The position numbers were made by a program, and so were the translations under genes. Shown here piece after piece: positions 7,761-17,561 of a stretch of DNA of 64,000 nucleotides. The DNA comes from Butyrivibrio sp. XPD2002 (GTDB taxonomy: Bacteria; Bacillota; Clostridia; Lachnospirales; Lachnospiraceae). Positions within the stretch are counted from its first letter, which is position 1. Each line of letters opens with the position of its first letter. The DNA is taken from positions 69,646 through 133,645 of the forward strand of contig NZ_KE384114.1 of assembly GCF_000423945.1 (NCBI RefSeq), read 5' to 3'. The notes under the pieces were generated by a model, which worked only from the letters and a program-made list of their open reading frames with translations, was not told where the DNA came from and made no database searches.

Positions 7761-8090
7761 ATGAACATTGATGGTTTGAGAGAGTTAGGGGCGAATGTGG
7801 ATGAAGGTCTTGAAAGATGCATGGGCATGGAGGATTTCTACATGGAGATGATAGAGCTCGGCCTCTCTGATGAAAGGTTCGAGACTTTAGGCCAAGCCCT
7901 TGAGGCCGGAGACCTTGATAATTCCTTTGAGCATGTGCATGCCTTAAAGGGTGTAATAGGTAATCTTGCGCTGACGCCGTTATATGAGACTATATGTGAG
8001 ATCACGGAGCACCTCAGGGCAAGAGAGCAGATGGACTACAAGCCGCTATACGAAAAACTTATTTCTCAAAGAAACGCATTCCGCAGTTAA
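7761..8090 (+). CDS. Stand-alone HPt phosphotransfer protein
   Basis: A 109-residue helical protein with the histidine phosphotransfer motif HALKG (His60 in EHVHALKGVIGNL), matching the Hpt four-helix bundle in length. It should carry phosphate from the receiver of the kinase next door to a final response regulator. AAAGGAG lies 9 nt before the ATG. The permease-kinase gene begins 33 nt after its stop, so the two are probably co-transcribed. That kinase ends in a receiver and lacks its own HPt, which makes this protein the missing relay step. The likely acceptor is the divergent REC-GGDEF protein (inference). Confidence 0.85.
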   Translation: MNIDGLRELGANVDEGLERCMGMEDFYMEMIELGLSDERFETLGQALEAGDLDNSFEHVHALKGVIGNLALTPLYETICEITEHLRAREQMDYKPLYEKLISQRNAFRS

Positions 8091-8123
8091 GATTTGTATC
8101 GATATTGAACGGAGAGTAACGCC

Positions 8124-11030
8124 GTGAATACTGATGATAGACATGGAAGAAGCAAACTGGAGCGATATCTTTCGCCTTTGCATGTGTGGGCTCTGTCATT
8201 CGGATGTGCCGTTGGATGGGGCGCATTTGTTATGCCCGGCACAACGTTTCTGCCTCTGGCCGGTCCCCTTGGAACCACGCTGGGCCTTATCATCGGCGCT
8301 GTCATAATGCTGATCATCGGCGTTAACTACCACTATCTTATAAACAAATTCCCGGATTCAGGTGGAACCCTGACTTATGCTGTAAAAACCTTCGGATATG
8401 ACCACGGCTTCATGAGCGCCTGGTTTCTTATCCTTGTTTATGTTGCAATCATATGGGCCAACGCCTCTGCGCTGGGCCTTATCAGCAAGTACCTCTTTGA
8501 TGGAACCTTCCAGTTTGGCTTCCATTACCAGATACTTGGATACGATGTATATCTGGGAGAGGTGCTGATCTCAGTGGCTGCCATATGCCTGGCATCAGGA
8601 CTTTGCATGAAGGGAAAAAGGATATCTGTCAATCTTCAGGCAATTTTGTGCTTTGTCCTGATTCTGGGAATCATAGTCTGCGCCGTAAATGTTTCCTCTC
8701 ACAATCATGGAATAATCTTCGTTGCAAAGCCTTACTTCTCACCGAACAAAGGAAATCCGGTAAGTCAGGTTATCTCAATAATCGCGTTATCTCCCTGGGC
8801 ATACGTCGGATTTGAATCCATATCGAATTCAGCATCGGGCTTTAAGTTTTCATCTGAAAAGAGCCTGCCTATCATGGTGGCAGCACTCATAACATCGGTG
8901 GTTTCTTACGTGCTCCTCGCACAGATAGCCTCCGCAGGTGTTCATGAGAATTACTCCGGATGGGTAGAGTACATAGCTGACCTTCCGAATATCGGGGGCA
9001 TTCTTGGACTTCCGACCTTTCATCTTGCGCAGGATTCCATGGGTAGTACCGGCCTTATAATTCTTGGCTGCGCCGCATTCGCAGGCGTCATGACAGGACT
9101 TATCGGTAACTTCATCGCTGCCAGCAGACTCCTCTACATCATGGCGGATGACGGCATTCTGTCCGGCTGGTTTAGAAAGCTGAATGACGAAAATGTTCCG
9201 CAAAATGCCATTGCAGCGGTGACTGCAATTTCAGTGTTTATCCCGCTCCTTGGAAGGACAGCCATAGGATGGATAGTCGATGTCACCACCATCGGCGCGA
9301 TCATAGCCTACGGATATACATCGGCAGCAGCAACAGTCAACGCTAAGGCTGATAACAATAAAAAAATAATGGCCACTGGCATTCTCGGACTTATCGCATC
9401 GGTGCTGTTTTTTATGTACTTCATGGTGTGGTCTGCGGGAGCCATGTCAACGGAGAGCTACTTCATCCTTGCAAGCTGGAGTATCATCGGCTTCGTGTAT
9501 TTCATGTTTGTGTTTGAGCACGACAAGAAAAAGAGATTCGGACATTCCACCATCGCATGGATCACCTTTTTGTGCATGACGTTTTTCGCATCCCTTGTAT
9601 GGGTGAATAACGCAACCGATGATATCACCAAGGAGGTGGTAAGCAGCATAAGTGCCCACTATGAGCAGCTAAGCGATGAAACGGAATTTGAGGATCCCGA
9701 GAAAACAAGCAAATTTATCAACGAAAAGCTTGTGAAGGCAGATAATGATATCAACATAAACAGTATGATTCAGATGACTCTGAACATCATCTCACTACTT
9801 ATCATGTTCAGGATTTACAGCATAATAACTGTTAGGGAGAAGGAGGCTCAGAAGGAAAAGCTAAAGGCCACCGAAAGGAGTATCGCCAAGACGGTATTTT
9901 TATCAAACGTATCCCACGACATCAGAACTCCCATGAATGCCATAATAGGATACATCAACCTCGCCAAGGAGGAAAATGTCACCCATGAGGAGCTGAAGGA
10001 ATACCTTAAGAAAATCGAGGCCTCCAGCAATCATCTGATGGCCCTTATCAATGACGTCCTTGAGATGAGCAGAATCGAGAGCGGCAGGATAGAGCTTGAA
10101 AATGTGCCCGTTAATCTGAGGAAAACCTTCGATGATGTAAAGGATCTGTTTGCTACGCAGATGGCTGAAAAGGGAATTACCTATACGGTAGATACGAAGG
10201 GTATAGAGAACGAGCATGTTTACTGCGATAAAAACAGGTTAAACAGAGTGCTTCTAAACCTGCTTAGTAATGCCTACAAATTTACGCCAAAGAACGGTAA
10301 AGTGGCCGTGATCGTTAAACAGAAAAAGGCTTATGAGCACATGAAGGCTGTCTATGAGATTCAGGTTAAGGACAGCGGAATCGGTATGTCAGAGGAGTTT
10401 ACGACCAAGGTGTTTGACGCCTTTGAAAGAGAAAATGATGAGACGGTTAAGGATATCCAGGGCACCGGACTTGGAATGAGCATTGTAAAAAGTCTCGTGG
10501 ATGTCATGGGTGGCACCATCGAGGTAAGATCAAAAAAGGAGCATGGAACTGAGTTTATCGTAAATCTGACTCTGGGTCTTCAGACCGAGGAGGATATCAG
10601 GAAGGCTAAGGATGAAGAACAGGAAACAACCGTTAGCGATGTAGACTTTAGCGGCAAGAGAGTGCTTCTTGTGGATGATATTCAGGTCAACAGAATGATT
10701 GCAGCAAAGCTCCTTGAGAAGATGGGACTGATAGTTGAAATGGCAGAGAACGGACAGGAGGCAGTGGATAAGGTAAGCGCTGCAGCTGCAGGCTTTTACG
10801 ACATTGTGCTTATGGATATTCAGATGCCTGTAATGGATGGTTATGAAGCCGCAAAGACCATCAGGAAGCTTGAGGAAAAGGAGAAGGCCGGGGTACCCAT
10901 AGTTGCGATGACAGCTAACGCCTTTTCAGAGGATATTAAAAAGGCAGCAGACTCCGGAATGAACGGACATATAGCAAAACCGATAGATATCAGCAAGATG
11001 ACAGAGACCCTGGTCAAACTAATAAACTAG
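8124..11030 (+). CDS. Amino-acid-permease / hybrid histidine kinase fusion
   Basis: A 968-residue fusion. Residues about 12-480 are an APC-superfamily permease with 11-12 membrane spans; the N-terminal part (GWGAFVMPGTTF, GPLGTTLGLIIGA, NYHYLINKFPDSGGTLTY) matches amino-acid permeases. A roughly 50-residue outside loop (ISAHYEQLSDETEFED) and another span (about 550-572) lead to HisKA (VSHDIRTPMN, His598), HATPase (DSGIGM, GTGLGMS) and a C-terminal receiver (phospho-acceptor D898 in LMDIQMP). This is the logic of CbrA-type transporter-kinases, but with an APC rather than an SSS transporter module. It starts at GTG with GGAGAG upstream. It probably senses, and perhaps imports, an amino acid or amine. 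Confidence 0.9.
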   Translation: MNTDDRHGRSKLERYLSPLHVWALSFGCAVGWGAFVMPGTTFLPLAGPLGTTLGLIIGAVIMLIIGVNYHYLINKFPDSGGTLTYAVKTFGYDHGFMSAWFLILVYVAIIWANASALGLISKYLFDGTFQFGFHYQILGYDVYLGEVLISVAAICLASGLCMKGKRISVNLQAILCFVLILGIIVCAVNVSSHNHGIIFVAKPYFSPNKGNPVSQVISIIALSPWAYVGFESISNSASGFKFSSEKSLPIMVAALITSVVSYVLLAQIASAGVHENYSGWVEYIADLPNIGGILGLPTFHLAQDSMGSTGLIILGCAAFAGVMTGLIGNFIAASRLLYIMADDGILSGWFRKLNDENVPQNAIAAVTAISVFIPLLGRTAIGWIVDVTTIGAIIAYGYTSAAATVNAKADNNKKIMATGILGLIASVLFFMYFMVWSAGAMSTESYFILASWSIIGFVYFMFVFEHDKKKRFGHSTIAWITFLCMTFFASLVWVNNATDDITKEVVSSISAHYEQLSDETEFEDPEKTSKFINEKLVKADNDININSMIQMTLNIISLLIMFRIYSIITVREKEAQKEKLKATERSIAKTVFLSNVSHDIRTPMNAIIGYINLAKEENVTHEELKEYLKKIEASSNHLMALINDVLEMSRIESGRIELENVPVNLRKTFDDVKDLFATQMAEKGITYTVDTKGIENEHVYCDKNRLNRVLLNLLSNAYKFTPKNGKVAVIVKQKKAYEHMKAVYEIQVKDSGIGMSEEFTTKVFDAFERENDETVKDIQGTGLGMSIVKSLVDVMGGTIEVRSKKEHGTEFIVNLTLGLQTEEDIRKAKDEEQETTVSDVDFSGKRVLLVDDIQVNRMIAAKLLEKMGLIVEMAENGQEAVDKVSAAAAGFYDIVLMDIQMPVMDGYEAAKTIRKLEEKEKAGVPIVAMTANAFSEDIKKAADSGMNGHIAKPIDISKMTETLVKLIN

Positions 11031-11069
11031 CATAAAACCAACCAGACAAAACTACTATTACAAAAATAT

Positions 11070-11106
11070 GAGGATGAGCTTCTATCAGGAAACTCATCCT
11101 CTTTTT
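11070..11106 (+). terminator. Terminator of the permease-kinase operon
   Basis: GAGGATGAG (11070-11078) pairs with CTCATCCTC (11093-11101), followed by TTTTT. Confidence 0.85.
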
Positions 11107-11120
11107 ATGATATCATAAAA

Positions 11121-11216
11121 AGCGCTCCGCTATGGATGCGCACTCGCGCGATAGGAATATGTTGCCTTCAGCAACCGCGCTCGGCGCGAGAATGTCGCAA
11201 GCGACATTCTTTCTTG
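11121..11216. repeat. Interspersed mosaic hairpin repeat, copy 2
   Basis: Matches copy 1 (2621-2716) at 95 of 96 positions. It is preceded by the palindrome TTTTTATGATATCATAAAAA and lies between the ends of the convergent permease-kinase and chemoreceptor genes. The chemoreceptor transcript may read through it and end in its hairpins. Confidence 0.85.
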
Positions 11217-11249
11217 TTTCAGAATATCTCTGATTTTACGAGCGATTCA

Positions 11250-13280
11250 TCAAACCTTAAATGCATTGATCAGATTCTCAATCTCATCTGAGGAGTCTGA
11301 AACTGCGGTAGCACTGTTATCAACACCCTTGGAGTTCTCTGCAACGAGCTCTGCGCTGGAGGTCAGGTGAGTGGCTGTAGCACTTACTTCCTGAGTACTT
11401 GCTGACTGCTCCTCGGAGATTGCTGCCATGGAGGTTGCGATTTCATCAACGTTACCAACCTTGGCAATCATCTCGCTTACGATATCGCTGGTCTCATCGA
11501 GGCTCTTGAAGATCTCTTCGAAGGTAGCGCCTGCTGTATTAACTGCATCCATGTTGTGGTTGATCTCTTCCATGTTGCTCTTGGACTTGTTGGAGAGCTC
11601 CTCTATCTGGATGGTGATCTCCTTGATGATGGTTGAGATCTGCTGTGTTGAATCTGCACTGTTCTGTGCCAGCTGTCCGATCTCCTGAGCTACAACTGCA
11701 AAGCCCTTGCCGGCTTCACCTGCTCTTGCAGCCTCAATTGAAGCATTGAGGGAGAGGAGGTTGGTCTGACTGGAAATCTCATTGATCATATCTACGATAG
11801 AGTTGATCTTCTGAGCTGATTCTCCAACAACGGTTACTACTTCGTTCATGTCATCCATGGCCTTGGCGATGCCGGTCATACCTGTCTGAACAATCTCCAT
11901 ATCACGCTGACCGTCCTTTGCCTTGGTTACAAGGAAATCCATGGTATCTCTTGTATGCTGGCTCTTCTCTGTGAGGTTTGATACCTCCTGAGCCAGGTTT
12001 GTTGCCTGATTAGCAAGCTCTGTAACAGCGTCAGCCATGTCATCCATAGCACCCTGGATCTGCTGCATTGCCTTGGACTGCTCATCAGCCTGGGCATTGA
12101 GATCACTGGATGCGTGCTTGGAGTTGCTGGATTCGATTGCGAGCTTTCCTGTGACTTCCTTCATCTGAATGAGAGTATCACGCATCTGTGCAACATAGTC
12201 TGCCATGTTGTTGTTCATGAGGCCAATCTCGTTTTCTTTGTTTCCCTGACCCTTCTGAATGTCAACGGTGAAGTCACCCTGTGAAATTCTGGTGATGTTG
12301 TCAGTGAGCTTACTTACAGGCTTACTGATCATGCTGTTGATGGTCTGTAGCATAACGATTGCCATGAGGATAAGCATGATGACTGAAATAGCTACGCTTA
12401 TATAAATAAACTTGTAAAGAGGTGCAAGTACGTCGCTTACCTTAACGAAGGAAGCCAGGAACCAGTTGGTGCCCTGAACCGGATCGATTGATACGTAGTA
12501 ATCTATTCCATCTGTTCCGTGAAGGGTGAAAATGTCATCCCTTCCGCCTGAGGTTGTTATCTTGGAAATCTGCTGAATAAAGTCGTCATTGGGATAATCG
12601 GCTACATCCTTACCAATCTGATCCTCGGCAGGTGATGCGATCATTATGGTGCCGCCGAACATCATGGTGGATCCTGTGCCAAGGGGCTTATATGCGCTGG
12701 CTGTTTTGGATATTCCTGTGAGAACTATATCTGTGGAAAGGATACCCGTTCTTCCGTCAAGGAGTTTGACCTCTCTTGAACCGCATACAACGGTGTTACC
12801 GGTGGACATATCTACTGAGGGCTCACCGAGTGTTATGGATGATTTACCCTGGCCGTTCTTATACCAGCCTCTGGAGGTAGGGTCGTAATCAGCATCCGGA
12901 ACCCAGCCGCCTCCGTCATAGAAAGCTTCTTTGCCGATTGCAAGATAAACGTCAATAACAACACCGGGATATTCATCCATTCCGGGGAGAAGTGCATTTA
13001 GGTATGCATTGTCATCAGCAAAAGAGGACTTTTCAAGGGTATCACCAAGACCGTTATAATATGCAACCATGTTGGACATATCTCCGGCAATTTCGGCAGC
13101 ATTGGCTTTGGCTTCCATTGCAAGACCGTTTGTGGCTTCTTCCACGATGACATTTTTGGCGCTTATAGCCATGAAAATTGCCACAACAGCGATGGCAAAA
13201 ATTACCATAGGAATGATAACTGCCAGTAGCTGACCACTGATGTGCTTGCTGAGCGATTTTTCGTTAACTTTACTAGCCAT
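11250..13280 (-). CDS. Methyl-accepting chemotaxis protein with dCache-like sensor
   Basis: A 676-residue chemoreceptor. Span 1 (about 18-40), an outside sensor of about 250 residues with dCache features ([28 protein letters not shown], then [19 protein letters not shown]), span 2 (about 292-316), HAMP, then a long coiled coil. The signalling tip ([20 protein letters not shown]) would bind CheW/CheA. The sensor fold commonly binds amino acids or small carboxylates, which fits the nearby permease-kinase, but the ligand is not deducible. The GGAGGTG site is 8 nt from the ATG. Transcribed alone, towards repeat copy 2. Its presence implies a motile cell. Confidence 0.95.
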   Translation of the reverse strand: MASKVNEKSLSKHISGQLLAVIIPMVIFAIAVVAIFMAISAKNVIVEEATNGLAMEAKANAAEIAGDMSNMVAYYNGLGDTLEKSSFADDNAYLNALLPGMDEYPGVVIDVYLAIGKEAFYDGGGWVPDADYDPTSRGWYKNGQGKSSITLGEPSVDMSTGNTVVCGSREVKLLDGRTGILSTDIVLTGISKTASAYKPLGTGSTMMFGGTIMIASPAEDQIGKDVADYPNDDFIQQISKITTSGGRDDIFTLHGTDGIDYYVSIDPVQGTNWFLASFVKVSDVLAPLYKFIYISVAISVIMLILMAIVMLQTINSMISKPVSKLTDNITRISQGDFTVDIQKGQGNKENEIGLMNNNMADYVAQMRDTLIQMKEVTGKLAIESSNSKHASSDLNAQADEQSKAMQQIQGAMDDMADAVTELANQATNLAQEVSNLTEKSQHTRDTMDFLVTKAKDGQRDMEIVQTGMTGIAKAMDDMNEVVTVVGESAQKINSIVDMINEISSQTNLLSLNASIEAARAGEAGKGFAVVAQEIGQLAQNSADSTQQISTIIKEITIQIEELSNKSKSNMEEINHNMDAVNTAGATFEEIFKSLDETSDIVSEMIAKVGNVDEIATSMAAISEEQSASTQEVSATATHLTSSAELVAENSKGVDNSATAVSDSSDEIENLINAFKV

Positions 13281-13457
13281 AATGAAAACACCTCCATAGA
13301 AGAATTATTATATATAAATTATACTTTGAAAAGGTCAGAATAAAGATTATTAAATTATAAATAGTTTCTAATCTTTTTATAATTTTTGCTATAATATGAT
13401 ATTGAAGTAGTATGTCAAAAAATACGAAATAATGATAACTAATTCAGGAGGCAGTAC
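13281..13457. promoter_or_regulatory. Divergent promoter region (chemoreceptor / alcohol dehydrogenase)
   Basis: Very AT-rich. TATAAT at 13390-13395 is a good -10 for the + strand dehydrogenase gene, about 63 nt before its ATG, but the -35 is weak (TCTAAT). A 7-bp AAGATTA/TAATCTT inverted repeat lies just upstream of it. Confidence 0.45.
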
Positions 13458-14630
13458 ATGGACAATTTTACTTACTATGCACCTACGGAAGTTGTTTTTG
13501 GAAAAGGTGTTGAGAACAATATCGGCTACACAGCCAGCAAATATGGAAAGAAAGCTTTCCTGGTATTCGGAAAGGGAAGCGTTGTAAGAAGCGGTCTCCT
13601 TGGAAGAGTTGAGGACTCTCTTGCGGCAGCAGGCGTAGAGTATATGGAGTTTGGAGGAGCAAAGCCCAATCCCACTCTTGAGCATGCAGAGGATGGCGTA
13701 AGGGAAGCTGTTCATTTCGGTGCAGATATGATAATAGGTATCGGCGGAGGAAGCGCTATTGATACAGCCAAGGCCATTGCCCACGGCGCAGCCAATCCCG
13801 ATGAGAAGCTCTGGGATATCTGGGTTAAGAGAGTTCAGCTCACAAAGTCTCTTCCCGTTGGCGCAGTTCTTACAATAGCTGCTGCCGGAAGTGAGATGAG
13901 TGATTCCGCTGTTCTTACAAACGAGGAGCTTGGAAAGAAGGCTGGAATAAACACTGAATTTAACAGATGCAGATTCGCTATCGTGAATCCCGAGCTTGGA
14001 ACAACTTTACCTAAGAACCAGATAGCAGCCGGTGTAACGGATATCATGATGCACACAATGGAGAGATACTTCATCCCGGATTTCCACTGCGATATGACCG
14101 ACGAGATAGCAGAGGGACTTCTTCGCACAGTGATCAAGAACGGAGCGAAGGTTGTGGAGGATCCTTCGGATTACGATGCAATGAGTGAGGTATTCTGGGC
14201 TTCAAGCCTTTCACACAATAACCTCACTGAGTGCGGCCGCGGCAAGGACTTCTCAGTTCATAAGCTTGGACATGCGCTCTCAGCAAAGTATGATGTCACC
14301 CATGGCGCATCCCTTGCAGCGGTTTGGGGAGCATGGGCAAAAGATCTTTATAAGGGAGCCCTTCCCAGATTTGCAAGATTCGCCCGCAGCGTATGGGGAG
14401 TTACTGAGGAAAATGACGAGGCTGCAGCTCTTGCAGGAATAGAGAAGACTGTGTCATTTTTTAAATCCATAGGAATGCCTGTAAGCGTAAGAGAGCTGGG
14501 GGTTGACCCTTCAGATGAAGATATTAAGGAGCTTTCTCTTGATGCAACCATGAAGGATACAGTAAAGCTCTCAAGAATCAGACCCTTAAGTGCGGCAGAT
14601 GTAGAGAAAATATATAGAGATGCTTTATAA
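13458..14630 (+). CDS. Iron-containing (butanol-type) alcohol dehydrogenase
   Basis: A 390-residue group III alcohol dehydrogenase that reduces aldehydes such as butyraldehyde with NAD(P)H. The N-terminal Rossmann-like domain has GIGGGSAIDTAK (near 96-99) for nucleotide binding. The helical C-terminal half supplies metal ligands: Asp and His in VTDIMMHTME (about 195 and 199) and two His in HKLGHALSAKYDVTHG (about 268 and 282). Length and motifs match the BdhA/YqhD group. AGGAGG precedes the ATG by 8 nt. It is probably monocistronic. In fermentative Lachnospiraceae such enzymes regenerate NAD(P)+; the actual substrate cannot be told from sequence. Confidence 0.92.
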   Translation: MDNFTYYAPTEVVFGKGVENNIGYTASKYGKKAFLVFGKGSVVRSGLLGRVEDSLAAAGVEYMEFGGAKPNPTLEHAEDGVREAVHFGADMIIGIGGGSAIDTAKAIAHGAANPDEKLWDIWVKRVQLTKSLPVGAVLTIAAAGSEMSDSAVLTNEELGKKAGINTEFNRCRFAIVNPELGTTLPKNQIAAGVTDIMMHTMERYFIPDFHCDMTDEIAEGLLRTVIKNGAKVVEDPSDYDAMSEVFWASSLSHNNLTECGRGKDFSVHKLGHALSAKYDVTHGASLAAVWGAWAKDLYKGALPRFARFARSVWGVTEENDEAAALAGIEKTVSFFKSIGMPVSVRELGVDPSDEDIKELSLDATMKDTVKLSRIRPLSAADVEKIYRDAL

Positions 14631-14663
14631 AAATTTAACTAATAGAAGAATTATATAATTATG

Positions 14664-14716
14664 CCCCTCATTCTCTTTGTTGATACAATATAATTGCAAT
14701 AAAGAGTAATGAGGGG
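14664..14716 (+). promoter_or_regulatory. 15-bp inverted repeat over promoter and RBS of the EAL gene
   Basis: CCCCTCATTCTCTTT (14664-14678) pairs with AAAGAGTAATGAGGGG (14701-14716) with one bulged A. The 22-nt interval holds TATAAT (14689-14694), and the right arm contains the GAGGGG ribosome binding site 8 nt before the ATG. It could be an operator, an RBS-hiding hairpin in a longer transcript, or a terminator for the gene before. Confidence 0.55.
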
Positions 14717-14724
14717 TTAATTTT

Positions 14725-16626
14725 ATGATCAATTGGAATTTTGATTATGTAATTCCAAGCCTACTTATTCTGATTATAATCATGGGATACTACTTTTCAT
14801 TGCCGAGACTTCCTGTCAGGCTGAATAAGGTATTCCTGGCTATTATGGTTAATGAAGGCTTCGTCATAATATCGGATATAATCGCCAGCTGGGCATGTAA
14901 TGAGTACAAGACATTACCGACCTGGATAGTGGTTTTATTAAATACGCTCTATTTTGCAGCCTTCTTTAGCGGGTGTTTTTTGTTCTTTGAAATGGGTGTT
15001 ACCCTTCTGCGCATTGCTCCATCCAGAAAAAATGTAAGAAAATGGCTTATAAGGATTCCTTTTATATTGTCGGAAATCCTTACTGTTAGTAGTGCCTTTT
15101 TCGGATTTATTTTCTATATTGATGAAACAGGGTATCACCGTGGACCACTCCACTTCATGGTTTACGTTACCCTTTATTTCTACATATTCATGAACTATTT
15201 TACCCTGTTTACACATTGGAACAGACTGCGAAGAAGGCATGAAAGAAACGGCATTATCGGTTATACCACAATGCTTCTGATTGGATCTGCACTGAGGTAT
15301 TACCTGCCGCTTTATCTTATTTTTGACACCTTCTGCCTGATGGCAGTTCTTATAATTTACCTGTCCTACGGTAACCCTGAATTTTTCCTTGAAACCAGGA
15401 ACATGGCCTTCAACAGCAAGGCCCTGAGAATTTTTATAGAGGAAAATGAGGACAGGGGAAGATATAAGATTCTCTCTTTTATTATTCGTGATTACCATGA
15501 CCTTAGGGATATCTATGGAACTATACAGATGAATCAGGGAATTGCTCTGATATCTGAGTTCCTTAAGAAGAACTATCCTGAGGTTATCCAGTTTTATTAT
15601 CAAAATGGACGCTTCGTACTTCTTGGCAACAGAGGAATGGACTGGGAGGAGATTCATGAGGAAATAAGACACCGGTTCCTTCTTCCATGGAAATCTGATG
15701 ATGCTGAGCTCTATCTGGAGGTAGGCTTTGCTCTGGTTGACCTTTCAAAGGGCTATGGAAGCGCAGATGAAGTGCTTAACTCCATCGGACTTTTATTGGA
15801 AAGAGCAGACAGACTCGGGGATGACTACAATGTCCTTACCGATGATAATGCTCTTCAGGATTATGCAGACAGAATCTATCTGAAGAAGACCATGGAAAAT
15901 GCCATTGATCATAAGGCAGTGGAGATATACCTACAGCCCCTTATTGATGCCAATAAGCGCACCCTTGTGGGAGCGGAGGCACTGGCAAGAATCCGTGATG
16001 AAAAGGGACATATCGTGCCTCCCGGAGCCTTCATTCCGATAGCCGAGCAGAATGGCCGAATCAATGAGCTGGGAGAGCAGGTATTTGAAAAGGTCTGCCA
16101 GTTTATAGCGGATAGCGATGTGGACAGCTTTGGACTCCAGTTTATAAATGTCAATCTGTCACCTATCCAGTTCATGAGAACTGACCTTGGAGACAGGTTC
16201 CTCAAGGTTGTGGACAGATATGGCGTTGATCCTTCCAGGATACATCTGGAGATCACAGAGGAAGCCATGATAGACGACCAGCAGATGGAAAAGCAGATAC
16301 AGGCAATGCAGAGAGATGGCTTCAGATTTGTTTTGGATGATTACGGAAAAGGTTACTCTAACCTTACAAGACTTAAGAAGAGTCCCTTCATAAATGTAAA
16401 GCTCGACATGGAAATCGTATGGGATTACTGTAATGCACCTGACCACATACTTCCCATGATGGTAGGAGCCTTTAAAAAGATGCATTTTGGCATAACCGCC
16501 GAGGGAATAGAGACAGAGGAAATGGCAAAGAAGATGACAAACATTGGCTGCGATTATCTGCAGGGAATGCTGTTCTCAGCGCCACTTCCGCCGGAAGAGT
16601 TCCTTGAACAATATAGAGGTTACTAA
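14725..16626 (+). CDS. Membrane EAL-domain c-di-GMP phosphodiesterase
   Basis: A 633-residue protein that should hydrolyse c-di-GMP. Residues about 5-220 form seven probable membrane spans. About 235-385 is a degenerate GGDEF domain with YYQNGRFVLLG in place of RxGGDEF, so no cyclase activity is expected. The EAL domain (about 390-633) looks complete: GAEALAR, INVNLSPIQ, ITEEAMID, LDDYGKGYSN, KLDMEI, AEGIET and QGMLFS, covering the metal and substrate residues. Its membrane part may sense a signal; I do not recognise the fold. It lies between the dehydrogenase and convergent surE and opposes the two REC-GGDEF cyclases of the window. Confidence 0.92.
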   Translation: MINWNFDYVIPSLLILIIIMGYYFSLPRLPVRLNKVFLAIMVNEGFVIISDIIASWACNEYKTLPTWIVVLLNTLYFAAFFSGCFLFFEMGVTLLRIAPSRKNVRKWLIRIPFILSEILTVSSAFFGFIFYIDETGYHRGPLHFMVYVTLYFYIFMNYFTLFTHWNRLRRRHERNGIIGYTTMLLIGSALRYYLPLYLIFDTFCLMAVLIIYLSYGNPEFFLETRNMAFNSKALRIFIEENEDRGRYKILSFIIRDYHDLRDIYGTIQMNQGIALISEFLKKNYPEVIQFYYQNGRFVLLGNRGMDWEEIHEEIRHRFLLPWKSDDAELYLEVGFALVDLSKGYGSADEVLNSIGLLLERADRLGDDYNVLTDDNALQDYADRIYLKKTMENAIDHKAVEIYLQPLIDANKRTLVGAEALARIRDEKGHIVPPGAFIPIAEQNGRINELGEQVFEKVCQFIADSDVDSFGLQFINVNLSPIQFMRTDLGDRFLKVVDRYGVDPSRIHLEITEEAMIDDQQMEKQIQAMQRDGFRFVLDDYGKGYSNLTRLKKSPFINVKLDMEIVWDYCNAPDHILPMMVGAFKKMHFGITAEGIETEEMAKKMTNIGCDYLQGMLFSAPLPPEEFLEQYRGY

Positions 16627-16633
16627 AAATATA

Positions 16634-16686
16634 AAAGGGGCTGTGAAAAAATGAGAAATCATTTTTTCCAGCTCCTTTATTTTTTA
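16634..16686. terminator. Bidirectional terminator between EAL gene and surE
   Basis: AAAGGGGCTGTGAAAAAATGA pairs imperfectly with TCATTTTTTCCAGCTCCTTT around GAAA, with A- and T-runs on both flanks. Confidence 0.75.
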
Positions 16687-16693
16687 GGATGGC

Positions 16694-17410
16694 TTATCCA
16701 ATATTATTTACTATTCCGAAGGATATATAGTTGTCTACGATAGCCTTAAAATCCGTGCCTTCCTCGCACTTTTCATTATAAATTCCGTTCACCATCAGGC
16801 GGAGTCCGCCACCTTCAAAATGCTCAACAACCTTATAGCGGTCCTTGTAAAATGAGCTTCTGGATACGGTTACGTCTCTGCGGATACCCTTGAATTCAGA
16901 AAGGGGACATCCCGGGAAATTGATATTTACTATCTGACCGTAGTCAAGCTTTACCTTAAGAGCCTCCTTTAGCATGTCCTTAAGATATGCGTTTGTGACC
17001 TCGTGATCGTCGTCAATGTTCTCTGAGAGTGCAACGGCGTGATAGCCCTGAAAAGCTGCCTCGAAGGCTGCTCCTGCTGTGGCGGAGTACTGGATATCCG
17101 TTGCTGCGTTATAGCCAAAATTGATGCCTGAGAGGACCACATGGGGCTTTTTCGGCATGATATTAAGACTTCCCACGCGGACACAGTCGCCGGGAGTTCC
17201 GCTGCAGGAAAATGCGTGAACGCCCTCAACCGGGAAATCGTGAGGGAAAACATCTATCGGGTCTCTCAAGGTAATGCTGTGTGAAGCAGCGCTCCTTTGG
17301 TGCGCCGGAGCTACAACCCACACCTCACCGAATTCCTTTGCAGCCTCCGCCAGTCTGTGGATACCGCCTGCATCTATTCCGTCATCATTTGTGATTAGTA
17401 TTCTTCGCAT
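16694..17410 (-). CDS. surE: 5'/3'-nucleotidase SurE
   Basis: A 238-residue metal-dependent nucleoside-monophosphate phosphatase. N-terminal ILITNDDGIDAGGI gives the metal-binding Asp9/Asp10, SAASHSITL the conserved Ser, and LSGINFGYNAATDIQYSATAGAA the Asn-containing family signature, in the usual order and spacing. I start at ATG 17410 (AGAGGTTTT upstream, and MRRILITNDDG is the family start) rather than an upstream in-frame Met that would add 18 residues. It is transcribed convergently with the EAL gene and divergently from the GH8 gene. Cytoplasmic, with a housekeeping role in nucleotide salvage or stress. Confidence 0.94.
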   Translation of the reverse strand: MRRILITNDDGIDAGGIHRLAEAAKEFGEVWVVAPAHQRSAASHSITLRDPIDVFPHDFPVEGVHAFSCSGTPGDCVRVGSLNIMPKKPHVVLSGINFGYNAATDIQYSATAGAAFEAAFQGYHAVALSENIDDDHEVTNAYLKDMLKEALKVKLDYGQIVNINFPGCPLSEFKGIRRDVTVSRSSFYKDRYKVVEHFEGGGLRLMVNGIYNEKCEEGTDFKAIVDNYISFGIVNNIG

Positions 17411-17561
17411 ATAAAACCTCTGAAAATGATTTTTTTCTATACTAACATAAATCGCAACAACCAAAAAGAAATAAGCAAGATTATGTAAGACACGGAGCCT
17501 GTAATAATGCGAACATAGACTTGATAAACTAACGATATGACTATAGAAAATGAGGATAGCA

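Noticed and set aside
13330..13380. Terminator in the gap before the alcohol dehydrogenase
   Set aside because: The AAGATTA/TAATCTT stem is only 7 bp and AT-rich, and no + strand gene ends there.
14725..16626. Active diguanylate cyclase in the EAL protein
   Set aside because: The GGDEF signature is replaced by YYQNGRF, so only the EAL activity is claimed.
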